From Microcaldota archaeon (GTDB taxonomy: Archaea > Micrarchaeota > Micrarchaeia > Micrarchaeales > Micrarchaeaceae), in NCBI GenBank assembly GCA_021791535.1, contig JAJYWI010000018.1, positions 1 through 38,559 of the forward strand: a DNA stretch of 38,559 nucleotides. Reading direction: 5' to 3'. Positions 15,151-22,819 of the stretch are shown in pieces (the first letter of the stretch is position 1; each line of letters opens with the position of its first letter). Under the pieces are notes generated by a model. It saw only the letters and a list, made by a program, of their open reading frames with translations. It did not search any database and was not told where the DNA came from. The position numbers and the translations under genes were made by a program.

Positions 15151-16977
15151 ATGGTTGAAAAGAGCATATCTAGGTATTCTGACATATTCTCAAAAAGGCT
15201 GCCAGGCACAGCTCCGCTCTTCGGGGCCCTCGTGCTCCTGAGCCTGGTGGTCGGCTGGACGTCGGTTGCACTGCTGCACTACAGGCTGCTTATCAGGGGC
15301 ATACTGCCAACCATATTGCTTAACGGCACGCTTGCAGGCAGCATAGCCATACTGCTTCCCACCGTGCTTACAGTGGTGCTTGTAAAGGCCGTCCATACCC
15401 GCGTGAGGGTAAAGCATGTGCTTTTCATAGCTCTAGTCGGAGCGGTGTCGTACGCAGTCTTCTTCTTGCTGGGCAGCGTGCTCCATATAGTGTTCGGGCC
15501 ACCGGCAGCGACCATAGCTGTGATAGTCGGCGATGCGAGCATATTCGGCTGGTGGTTCTTCATTAACAAGGTGGTCCTTGGATTCAAGAAGAGGGCTGTG
15601 CTGTTTGCGGTGGCGCAGCCTACTCTAAACATAATACTCTTCGTCGTCGCTAGCAGGTTCATCTTCGCGCTCGACAGGCCGCTCAGCATACTCCTGCTAA
15701 AGCTCTATGCAGGCATTTTCATATTCGTGATAGTCAGCTACCTGCTCCTTTACATGTTCGACAGGCCGGTGAAGAAGAATCTTGGCATGGGGGGCATAGA
15801 GGTATTCTCAAGCATGCTGCAGAACTGGCTGTTCAACATAAACGTAGCCCCGCCGTTCAGCACGAAGCTGGGCATAAGGCCTGATGTTGAGACGAACGCC
15901 TTGCTGGTCAAGAGCGGCAAACGGATGAAAGCCCTCTTCTTCATACCAGAGATACACTACGGCCCTGCCGGCAGCCTAGGCGCCAGCAACTTCCCGTACA
16001 TACTTGAGAGGCACGCCGTGGCTAGGTACAAAACGAACGCGTTCATAATGCATCCAGCGGTGACAGCCGATAGGAACCCGATATCATCGAGGCAGATAGG
16101 TGTGGTAAGGGCTGCATTGGACGACGGCGTAAAGTCAGCGTCGCCGCTTGGAATGGGCATGAGCTACTCTGAGGGGCATTCAGGCAACTCGACGGTGACA
16201 AAGCTGTCTTTCGGCGACTGGTCGATGGTGACGTTCACGAGGGCCCCGCGCGTAACCGAGGACATAGCTTATGACGCAGCGACACTGTTCAAGAAGACGC
16301 TGAACAACAAGTTCGGCGAATCCGTAATCATAGACGCGCACAATTCCAGATACGAAAGCGCGCCGAAGAAAGAGTTGGAAGGCGTCAGGTTTGATTCGGC
16401 CGCTATGAAGGATTACGTAAGGGCGATAGCCTCGATGAAGGAGCTTCACAGCTCTAGATCCAGCGCCATAGGAATAGGCAGCGTCGACATATACTCTGAG
16501 CTTGGAGGGCCGAAGGACCTCGGCAAGGGCTGCATGAAGGTCGCAGTATTCCAATTCGGCAGGTTCAGGTATGCTATGCTTTACTTCAACTCCAACAACA
16601 TGCTTCCGTCGCTCAGGAACGAGATAATCGCGCACGTTAGGATGAAGTACGGGATAAAAGCGGAGGTATACACGACTGACACGCACTCGGTGAACTCAAT
16701 AGAGTACACTGCAGAGAATGTGCTGGGCAGGTACACAAAGTTCAAGGCGCTCACACCGCTCATAGACAAGGCTATGGTGGCCGCGGTCAGGGACCTCGGA
16801 CCTGCAAGGCTATACCACAAGAAGGTCGTAATGAAGAGGTTTGCTGTGTGGGGGCCGGAGGTGGGCGACATTATGCTGGATCTTACAAGGGCGGTCATAG
16901 ACAGGGCGAGGGTGCTCAGCCCCATAATAATCATATCAGGATTTATAGTTGCAGCCGCTGTGATAGCTGCGATCTGA
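15151..16977 (+). CDS. DUF2070 family membrane protein
   Basis: A 608-aa protein. Residues about 25-210 hold six or seven TM helices. Then comes a large soluble domain (about 215-585) with conserved-looking polar motifs FFIPEIHYGPAGSLGASNFPY and MSYSEGHSGNST, VIIDAHNSRYES and TDTHSVN. A final TM helix lies at the C-terminus. This arrangement and the IHYGPxGxxGxSNFP and DAHNS motifs match the archaeal DUF2070 family, whose function is not established to my knowledge. The many His/Asp/Glu in the soluble part suggest a metal-dependent hydrolase. The short gap after uppS suggests an operon and a link to polyprenyl lipid or glycan metabolism, which is inference. Confidence 0.85.
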   Translation: MVEKSISRYSDIFSKRLPGTAPLFGALVLLSLVVGWTSVALLHYRLLIRGILPTILLNGTLAGSIAILLPTVLTVVLVKAVHTRVRVKHVLFIALVGAVSYAVFFLLGSVLHIVFGPPAATIAVIVGDASIFGWWFFINKVVLGFKKRAVLFAVAQPTLNIILFVVASRFIFALDRPLSILLLKLYAGIFIFVIVSYLLLYMFDRPVKKNLGMGGIEVFSSMLQNWLFNINVAPPFSTKLGIRPDVETNALLVKSGKRMKALFFIPEIHYGPAGSLGASNFPYILERHAVARYKTNAFIMHPAVTADRNPISSRQIGVVRAALDDGVKSASPLGMGMSYSEGHSGNSTVTKLSFGDWSMVTFTRAPRVTEDIAYDAATLFKKTLNNKFGESVIIDAHNSRYESAPKKELEGVRFDSAAMKDYVRAIASMKELHSSRSSAIGIGSVDIYSELGGPKDLGKGCMKVAVFQFGRFRYAMLYFNSNNMLPSLRNEIIAHVRMKYGIKAEVYTTDTHSVNSIEYTAENVLGRYTKFKALTPLIDKAMVAAVRDLGPARLYHKKVVMKRFAVWGPEVGDIMLDLTRAVIDRARVLSPIIIISGFIVAAAVIAAI

Positions 16978-17024
16978 CTACAGGGAACGAATAAAAGCTT
17001 TGCATTCCAGAGTATCTCGGTTCT

Positions 17025-18344
17025 ATGAAGCTTTCCGCCAAAGCGGTGCCGATAAGCAAGGCTGCTGCAAACGTAGGCAGGAGCATCATTATAAGGGGGT
17101 GGATCCACAGGAAGAGGAGCAGCGGCGGGAAGATGTTCGCCGTTGTCAGGGACGTAACAGGGACGATACAGTGTGTGATAGACAAGGGCAAGGTTGGAGA
17201 GAAGGAATGGAGCGCGATAGATTCGGCTTACCTAGAGTCTAGCGTCATTGTAAAGGGCGTGCCGCACAAGGACGAACGCGCCAGCGGTGGTGTGGAGCTT
17301 AGCGTTGAAGGCCTAACGGTAGTGCACAGCGGGGAGCAGTTCCCCATAACTGAGTACCAGAGCCCTGAGTTCCTGCTTGACGTGAGGCACCTCTGGCTGA
17401 GGAGCCAGAGGATGATAAACATAATGAAGGCGAGAGCACACATTTTCAGGTATGCAAGGGATTTCTTGGACAAGAGAGGGTTCTATGAGATATCTCCGCC
17501 GCTGCTGACAGCAGCAGGTGGCGAAACCGGAGCCAGCATGTTTGAGGTGCAGTACTTCGACCAGAAGGTTTACCTGACAGAATCTTCGCAGCTCTATGCC
17601 GAGGCGATGGTGCCTGCGCTTGAGAAAGTCTACGCGCTCGCACCATCATACAGAGCTGAGAAATCCAGGACGACAAAACACCTTACTGAGTATTGGCACC
17701 TTGAGCCTGAGATGGCATATTTCGATAACAAAAAGAGCATGGAATTCCAGGAAATGCTTGTCAGCGGAATTGCGAACAGGTTGGCGAAAACAGACAGTGA
17801 GATATTGAAGTACTTTGAGGTTGACCCCGAGTCGCTGAAAAAGATCAGACCGCCATTCAAGAGGCTGACCTACGAGCAGGCGTTGCGGCTGCTTAACGAG
17901 AAGGGCGATAAGGTGGATTGGGGCGATGATTTTGGGGTTGAGGAGGAAAAGCTGCTGACAGAGAACGAGAGCGCGCCAATGTTCGTGTACAACTGGCCCA
18001 GAGAGATAAAGCCGTTCTACATGCCGGTAAATCCAAAAGACGACAGGACGGTCCTGTGCGCAGACATGCTGGCGCCTAAGGGCCATGGAGAGATAATAGG
18101 CGGCAGCGAAAGGATATGGAGGCTTGACGAGCTGATGGAGAGGCTTGATGAGGTAGAGAAAGCAAAGGGTGTGAAGTTCGATATGGATAAGTACGCCTGG
18201 TGGATAGACCTGAGAAAATACGGATCCGTACCACATTCTGGCTTTGGCATGGGCATGGAGCGCTTGATAAAGTGGATGCTCAACCTTGATCACATAAGGG
18301 ATTCGATACCGTTCCCAAGGATGATAAACCGGATTAAGCCGTAA
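17025..18344 (+). CDS. asnS: Asparaginyl-tRNA synthetase
   Basis: A 439-aa class IIb synthetase. The N-terminal OB anticodon-binding domain has SIIIRGWIHRKRSSGGKMFAVVRD. The catalytic domain has FLDKRGFYEISPPLLTAAGGETGASMFEV and YLTESSQLYAEA. Motif 2 is YRAEKSRTTKHLTEYWHLEPEMA. Motif 3 is GFGMGMERLIKW, with an end reading HIRDSIPFPRM. The RTxxHLTEYWHLExE motif and the IPFPR ending separate AsnRS from AspRS. It forms Asn-tRNA-Asn directly. It is convergent with aspS, with 16 bp between stops. Confidence 0.92.
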   Translation: MKLSAKAVPISKAAANVGRSIIIRGWIHRKRSSGGKMFAVVRDVTGTIQCVIDKGKVGEKEWSAIDSAYLESSVIVKGVPHKDERASGGVELSVEGLTVVHSGEQFPITEYQSPEFLLDVRHLWLRSQRMINIMKARAHIFRYARDFLDKRGFYEISPPLLTAAGGETGASMFEVQYFDQKVYLTESSQLYAEAMVPALEKVYALAPSYRAEKSRTTKHLTEYWHLEPEMAYFDNKKSMEFQEMLVSGIANRLAKTDSEILKYFEVDPESLKKIRPPFKRLTYEQALRLLNEKGDKVDWGDDFGVEEEKLLTENESAPMFVYNWPREIKPFYMPVNPKDDRTVLCADMLAPKGHGEIIGGSERIWRLDELMERLDEVEKAKGVKFDMDKYAWWIDLRKYGSVPHSGFGMGMERLIKWMLNLDHIRDSIPFPRMINRIKP

Positions 18345-18360
18345 TAAGTGCCATGTAGGT

Positions 18361-19650
18361 CTATGGAGTTATCCTTTTCCTGTCACGCGGGAAGAGCGCT
18401 GCTTCCCTTATGTTGTTTAAGCCTGTGATGCACATAACAAACCGCTCTAGGCCTATGCTCCATCCGGCGTGCGGCGGCGCCCCGCACCTGAACGCGTTTA
18501 TATAGAACTCAAAACCCTTCGGATCGATTCCCTTCCTTGAAAGAGATTTCAGCAGCAGATCTGGCAGGTGTATCCTTTTCGCACCGCTCGATATCTCGAA
18601 CCCTTTGTAGATAAGGTCGAAACTTTCGGTCAGTTCCGGATTATCTTCCTTTGGCATTGAGTAAAATGCGCGAACAGACGCGGGGTAATCCTTCACTACG
18701 ACAGCATCGCCGAACACATCGCTGATTCCCTTCTCATGCTCCTTTGAAAAATCGTGGCCGAATTCTATTTTATAGCCCTTGGACTTGAGCTTCTTTATCG
18801 CATCGGTGTACGTGACGGTCGTAACCTTCGGTATGTCGAGCTTGAGCCCTAGCGTTTCCACCCCCGCGGAGTTGTTCTCCTTAACAGCCTTTAGCATCGC
18901 GGTGAATGAGTCTGTAAGGTATTTTATTGCATCATCAGCATCTGCGAACGCCATCTCTATGTCCATCTGCGTTATCTCAGTAAGATGATATACTGTGTTG
19001 GACTTTTCGGCACGGAAAACAGGTACGGACATGAATACCTTGTCAAGTCCGCCTATTATGGCTAGCTGCTTGTACAGTTGCGGTGACTGCGCAAGGTATG
19101 CAGGCCTTTCGAAATATTCCACCTTGAAGAGGTCCGCCCCTCCTTCGCTCGCCTCTGATATTATCGTAGGCGTCCTTATCTGGACGAAGCGCTTTGATGC
19201 AAAAAAGGAATTGAAGGTATTGAGCACTGTAGACTCTATCTTGAATATCGAAGATGTGTGCGCCCTCCTTAGGTCTATGTACCGGTAGTTCAGCCGCACA
19301 TCTATGTCAGCTGGTACCTTGCCTGTGACTTCAAATGGTATCTGCATTGAGAGGGGATTGAGGTTTTCCACCTTTTTTGGTATTATTTCAAAACCCTTTT
19401 TGGCCTCCTTATTGACTTTGACAATCCCTTTGACAAGCAGGACGCTCTCTTTAGGCACAGACATCGCCTTGATTATATCGCCTGCGACCTCCCCTTTCTT
19501 CCCAATAACCTGGACTATGCCTGTGCTGTCTCGCAGCAGTAGGAACGTTATCTTTGCCGTCTCCCTTATCTCATGGGCCCATCCTGCCAGAACGACCTCC
19601 TTGCCGTCCATCTGGGTGCTCAGCTCAGAGACGTAATGGGTTCTTTCCAT
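18361..19650 (-). CDS. aspS: Aspartyl-tRNA synthetase, archaeal type
   Basis: A 429-aa class IIb enzyme of archaeal/eukaryal length, lacking the bacterial insertion domain. Landmarks are VVLAGWAHEIRETAKITFLLLRD (OB fold), NYRYIDLRRAHTSSIFKI, SEGGADLFKVEYF, AQSPQLYKQL and the motif 2 region VFRAEKSNTVYHLTEITQMD. Motif 3 is GAPPHAGWSIGLERFVM, with the LFPRDRKRITP end. His in GWAHEI is the residue seen in non-discriminating AspRS, although an AsnRS gene is adjacent. The ATG at 19650 is chosen over the TTG at 19674 because a TATA-like ATTAATACA lies at about 19677-19686. Confidence 0.93.
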   Translation of the reverse strand: MERTHYVSELSTQMDGKEVVLAGWAHEIRETAKITFLLLRDSTGIVQVIGKKGEVAGDIIKAMSVPKESVLLVKGIVKVNKEAKKGFEIIPKKVENLNPLSMQIPFEVTGKVPADIDVRLNYRYIDLRRAHTSSIFKIESTVLNTFNSFFASKRFVQIRTPTIISEASEGGADLFKVEYFERPAYLAQSPQLYKQLAIIGGLDKVFMSVPVFRAEKSNTVYHLTEITQMDIEMAFADADDAIKYLTDSFTAMLKAVKENNSAGVETLGLKLDIPKVTTVTYTDAIKKLKSKGYKIEFGHDFSKEHEKGISDVFGDAVVVKDYPASVRAFYSMPKEDNPELTESFDLIYKGFEISSGAKRIHLPDLLLKSLSRKGIDPKGFEFYINAFRCGAPPHAGWSIGLERFVMCITGLNNIREAALFPRDRKRITP

Positions 19651-19723
19651 CGTAACCGCTAGCCTATCGCTCAAAATGTATTAATACGTATGCTGTTAGG
19701 CAGGCTGGTAAGTTGTGCGCCTG

Positions 19724-20578
19724 TCAAAACAGCTCAAAATCTAGGCTTTCAACTATCCGCCTGGCTGCACGCATGTTAGTGGCCTCGTTGCCTTGCTCGT
19801 TTATCGGCGTCTCCATTATGAATGATCCGCTGTTGAAATGCCGGTTCCTGAAAAACTCGGTGAATCCGGCCTTCCCTATGTTGCCCTGGCCTATGTGCCA
19901 GTGCCGGTCTAGGCCGCTGCCCAGTCCGTACCTTGCATCGTTAAGGTGGACAAGGGATAGCCTCTTGAACCCTATCAGGTCATCGAATTCGTCGCACACC
20001 TTCTCTATGCTTTCTTTAGTGCGCAGGTCGTAGCCTGCTGCGAATGCGTGGCAGGTGTCGAGGCAGACGCCTACGCTCCCTATGTCGAACTCGTCAGTCA
20101 CTTTGCCTATCTCCTCGAACCGTGATCCGACGCTATTCCTGTATCCGGAGGAGTTCTCCATCAGCACTTTCACGCCAGGCACCTTGTCGATCGCGCTACT
20201 TACTGTTCTAATCAGCATCCTCCTGCCATGCTCCTCTCCTTTGCCTAGGTGCGACCCCATATGCACCACTATGCCGTTTATTCCTAGCTGCGCGCAGCTT
20301 TGCATGTTGCCGATAAGCATATCTAGGCTCTTCCTCAATATCTCCCCGCTTGATGATGAAGGGTTGCAGAGGTAAGGCACGTGTGCGAACGGGATGGAGC
20401 CGGATCTTTTTACGATACTTCTGAACTGGCCAGCGTCGTCCTCCGCTATCGTACGATGCTCCCACGCCCTCGGATTGCTGGCGAATATCTGGAATGTCCC
20501 GTAGCGGTGTTCCTCGGCGGTCAAAGCGGAGTTCTGCACTCCTCCAGCTACAGATAGGTGGAAACCCAATCTTATCAA
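19724..20578 (-). CDS. nfo: Endonuclease IV (AP endonuclease)
   Basis: A 284-aa TIM-barrel zinc enzyme that cuts DNA 5' of abasic sites in base excision repair. It begins RLGFHLSVAGG. It continues with HVPYLCNPSS, IVVHMGSHLGKG, VLMENSSGYRNSVG, VGVCLDTCHAFAAGYD, LVHLNDARYGLGSGLDRHWHIGQGNIG and FIMETP. These carry the His, Glu and Asp residues that bind three metal ions in the family. The initiator is TTG at 20578; no ATG is suitable. It is divergent from the histone-fold gene, with a TATA-like CATTAAAAT about 20 bp upstream. Confidence 0.94.
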   Translation of the reverse strand: MIRLGFHLSVAGGVQNSALTAEEHRYGTFQIFASNPRAWEHRTIAEDDAGQFRSIVKRSGSIPFAHVPYLCNPSSSSGEILRKSLDMLIGNMQSCAQLGINGIVVHMGSHLGKGEEHGRRMLIRTVSSAIDKVPGVKVLMENSSGYRNSVGSRFEEIGKVTDEFDIGSVGVCLDTCHAFAAGYDLRTKESIEKVCDEFDDLIGFKRLSLVHLNDARYGLGSGLDRHWHIGQGNIGKAGFTEFFRNRHFNSGSFIMETPINEQGNEATNMRAARRIVESLDFELF

Positions 20579-20642
20579 TCTATCAGTCCAATTTTAATGC
20601 AAAAGTCAATAAGACTGCCGCTAATCAAACATTTTGCGCTGC

Positions 20643-20650
20643 TTTAAAAA
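20643..20650 (+). promoter_or_regulatory. TATA box of the histone-fold gene
   Basis: TTTAAAAA lies about 31 bp before the TTG at 20678. It supports a leaderless TTG start, since the nearby ATG at 20664 is out of frame. Confidence 0.45.
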
Positions 20651-20677
20651 GCTTGCCGCGAAAATGCATTTCCGCTG

Positions 20678-21073
20678 TTGGGTGTTGAATTGGTAAGGCG
20701 TGCCTTCAGTCTTTACGATATAGAGCAATTCCTGAAGGAGGAGGGTGCCGAGCGGGTGAGCGAAAATGCGGTAATCACCCTGGAGAAGGAACTTGAGGAT
20801 ATGCTCGTGGAGCTCGTAAACGAGGCAAGGGTGTACGCCAACTACGCAGGCAGGCAAAATACTATAACGAATTCTGACTTGGCCTTTGTCGCGAAATCAG
20901 GAGGCAGACGCCACATCGTGGCAAAGAGCAGTGCCATAAACCACAGAAAAACGAGGAGAAGGCTAAGCGTATATGAGAGATACAGGGGCTTCCCTCTAAA
21001 GAATCACAGCACAGCAAGCGCCTTGAGGCCAAGCGCAAGCGCAACGAACGCCGCTTCTATGAGCCACATATAG
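20678..21073 (+). CDS. Histone-fold protein with basic C-terminal tail
   Basis: A 131-aa protein. Residues about 8-68 form an archaeal histone-like fold: AFSLYDIEQFLKEEGAERVSENA (helix 1 and loop 1), then the long second helix LEKELEDMLVELVNEARVYANYAGR, and NTITNSDLAFVAK (loop 2 and helix 3). In ordinary archaeal histones the protein ends here. This one continues for more than 60 residues with GGRRHIVAKSS and HRKTRRRLSVYERYR, Arg/Lys-rich, then a Ser/Ala-rich end. It probably packages DNA or acts as a DNA-bound factor. The last 70 bp overlap the convergent gene, so the tail end is read antisense to a membrane enzyme. Confidence 0.82.
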   Translation: MGVELVRRAFSLYDIEQFLKEEGAERVSENAVITLEKELEDMLVELVNEARVYANYAGRQNTITNSDLAFVAKSGGRRHIVAKSSAINHRKTRRRLSVYERYRGFPLKNHSTASALRPSASATNAASMSHI

Positions 21074-22044
21074 AGCGACACCTCCCACTCCTTGCATCTC
21101 TTGATGTTCATTATGAGATGGCACCAGCTGTAGATTCTCCTTCCATAAGGCGGCTGCATGGTGCCGTCCCGCTTGAGCTTCCCCAGGTCGGTCACATTGA
21201 ATTTCCTGGAGGCATGCAGCAGGAACTCTATTATGAAAGGTATCGATATTATGACACCGAATGCCTCCATGTTGCCTAGTATCATAGCCGAAACTATTCC
21301 AGTCCCAGCGAAATAGGCGAAACTATCGCCGGGCACCATCCTCGCTGGGTAAAGGTTGAACGCCAGCATGACTATCAGAACAGCGAGCAGCAGCGCAGAG
21401 AGCAGAAGGCCGGTGTAAGTGCCGAAGAACAGGCTGTATAGGACCATGCCGAATACGAGTATGGTGCCGGTGCCGGTAAGTATGCCGTCGAAGCCGCCAA
21501 GTAGGTTGAATGCATTGGCTGCAAATATTACAGCCAATGGTATTATCACCAACGGATAGAATACACCAAAGTTGACGAACCCTATGAAGGGTATTTCAAC
21601 AGTGGAGACGCCTGCGTTGATGGCCATCAGCGGTATCGCACCCATGAATGTCAGAAGCGGCTTGTACCACTGCTTCAGCCCCTTTCTGGTGTCCATCATG
21701 CCAGTGCTCTCCGTGAGCCTTCGCTTGACGTTTATGTCATCGAGCAGCCCGACAACAGATATTAGCATGACTGCAAGCAGCGTGGCAAGCAGGTATTCGA
21801 GAGAGGCAACTGGTATGTAGAGCGAGAAGCTTGCGCCGAACACGTACACGAGCGCACCTATCACGAACCCTATCGCTGCGGCAAGTCCGACGCCAGACGG
21901 AAGGGTGGGCTTGCCCTTCTTGTTGTGGTCAAGCGTAGTCACCCCGGATTCTGACATGTAGCCCATGAGGAACCGCGTAGCTGCGAGCGCTATCGCGAAG
22001 GCGACTATTGCAGGTACGATTATCGTTAGGTATGTGTGAACCAT
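21004..22044 (-). CDS. UDP-GlcNAc/MurNAc-type phosphoglycosyltransferase (GPT/MraY family)
   Basis: A 346-aa integral membrane enzyme with about ten TM helices. It shows the polyprenyl-phosphate HexNAc-1-phosphate transferase motifs: GKPTLPSGVGL, SVVGLLDDINVKR (Asp102-Asp103), NAFNLLGGFDGI, NLYPARMVPGDSFAYFAG and PFIIEFLLHASRK. It transfers a sugar 1-phosphate to a polyprenyl phosphate, which is the first step of N-glycan or surface glycan assembly. UppS in this window would supply the lipid. An upstream extension of the frame to 22260 would run through tRNA-Arg, so the ATG at 22044 is chosen. The archaeal equivalent is AglH-like. Confidence 0.9.
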   Translation of the reverse strand: MVHTYLTIIVPAIVAFAIALAATRFLMGYMSESGVTTLDHNKKGKPTLPSGVGLAAAIGFVIGALVYVFGASFSLYIPVASLEYLLATLLAVMLISVVGLLDDINVKRRLTESTGMMDTRKGLKQWYKPLLTFMGAIPLMAINAGVSTVEIPFIGFVNFGVFYPLVIIPLAVIFAANAFNLLGGFDGILTGTGTILVFGMVLYSLFFGTYTGLLLSALLLAVLIVMLAFNLYPARMVPGDSFAYFAGTGIVSAMILGNMEAFGVIISIPFIIEFLLHASRKFNVTDLGKLKRDGTMQPPYGRRIYSWCHLIMNIKRCKEWEVSLYMWLIEAAFVALALGLKALAVL

Positions 22045-22069
22045 GAGCCCACTAAGCAAGTAATAAGAA

Positions 22070-22094
22070 ACTAATAATTGATAGCTATTAAAGC
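22070..22094. promoter_or_regulatory. Divergent promoter (tRNA-Arg / GPT-family gene)
   Basis: CTAATAATTG at about 22071-22080 lies some 26 bp upstream of the tRNA-Arg 5' end. AGCTTTAATAG on the minus strand (22084-22094) lies about 45 bp upstream of the membrane enzyme ATG. Confidence 0.35.
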
Positions 22095-22102
22095 TTATTG
22101 TC

Positions 22103-22176
22103 GCCCTTGTAGTATAACTTGGATAGAACACGGGCTTGCGGAGCCTGTGATCCGGGTTCAAATCCCGGCAAGGGCG
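22103..22176 (+). tRNA. tRNA-Arg (anticodon GCG)
   Basis: The cloverleaf has acceptor GCCCTTG/CAAGGGC. The anticodon stem is CGGGC/GCCTG with loop TTGCGGA (anticodon GCG). The T arm is CCGGG-TTCAAAT-CCCGG, and discriminator G is at 22176. There is no encoded CCA and no intron. Confidence 0.93.
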
Positions 22177-22245
22177 CTCCAGAAATGGCATATCATAGCA
22201 TAGGCCCTGATACCTGCGATGCAGGCATTGAGAATCCGACCGCAG

Positions 22246-22254
22246 CATATAATA
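22246..22254 (+). promoter_or_regulatory. TATA box of the zincin-rtcB pair
   Basis: CATATAATA at this position predicts transcription from about 22275. It therefore favours the ATG at 22301 over the ATG at 22259, which would lie upstream of the transcript. Confidence 0.45.
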
Positions 22255-22300
22255 GCGCATGCATACGATTCATCTTCCGGAAAAAACGCAGGTTGCTGCA

Positions 22301-22819
22301 ATGCAGACTAAGAAGAGCTACGGCCCATCGGACATATGGATAAACAAGGACCTCGAGCTTCCTTCGTATCCCTTCACGAAGGTTTTCAAGGGTTTTGACA
22401 GAGTGGAGGCTGTGAGGAGAATATTCGGGACCCGTACCCATCAGGTGCTATCAAGACTTAGGGTGCTGCTCTACTCCAGCAGGTGGGGAGGGTACCTTTG
22501 GATTGATGACAAAAAAGGGGCTCTGGTCGTCAACCTACATTATCTAAAAACAGGGAGAAAGAAGTATGTATATCTCGACGTGATACACGAACTGGTCCAC
22601 ATAAAACAGCACATGGACGGCAGGGCGCTGTTTGACGAAAGGTATGGGTATGTTGATCGTCCAACTGAGATAGAGGCGTATAAAGAGGCCGTAAAGGAGG
22701 CTGATAAGATAGGCATGAGCAGGAAAGAGATAGTAGATTATTTAAAGGTAGAATGGGTGAATAGTAGCGACTTCAAGCGTCTTCTGAAAGCTGTGGGTTT
22801 GAATGGAAAAGATACATGA
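22301..22819 (+). CDS. Zincin-like protein with HELVH motif
   Basis: A 172-aa protein (186 if started at 22259). Residues 90-105 read VYLDVIHELVHIKQHM, a textbook HExxH zinc-protease helix preceded by a hydrophobic strand. RPTEIEAYKEA at 120-130 offers a downstream Glu as third zinc ligand, giving an HExxH-x(n)-E gluzincin-like arrangement. The N-terminal half contains LWIDDKKGALVVNLHY, a likely beta hairpin. The family is not clearly recognised; ImmA/SprT/WLM-like minimal zincins are the nearest idea. Its stop lies inside the start of rtcB (17-bp overlap), so the two are translationally coupled. A role in RNA ligase-related stress is inference. Confidence 0.7.
   Translation: MQTKKSYGPSDIWINKDLELPSYPFTKVFKGFDRVEAVRRIFGTRTHQVLSRLRVLLYSSRWGGYLWIDDKKGALVVNLHYLKTGRKKYVYLDVIHELVHIKQHMDGRALFDERYGYVDRPTEIEAYKEAVKEADKIGMSRKEIVDYLKVEWVNSSDFKRLLKAVGLNGKDT

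Noticed and set aside
22045-22260. N-terminal extension of the GPT-family frame up to 22260
   Set aside because: It would run antisense through the whole tRNA-Arg gene, and its translation is not hydrophobic or family-like. The ATG at 22044 gives a normal start.
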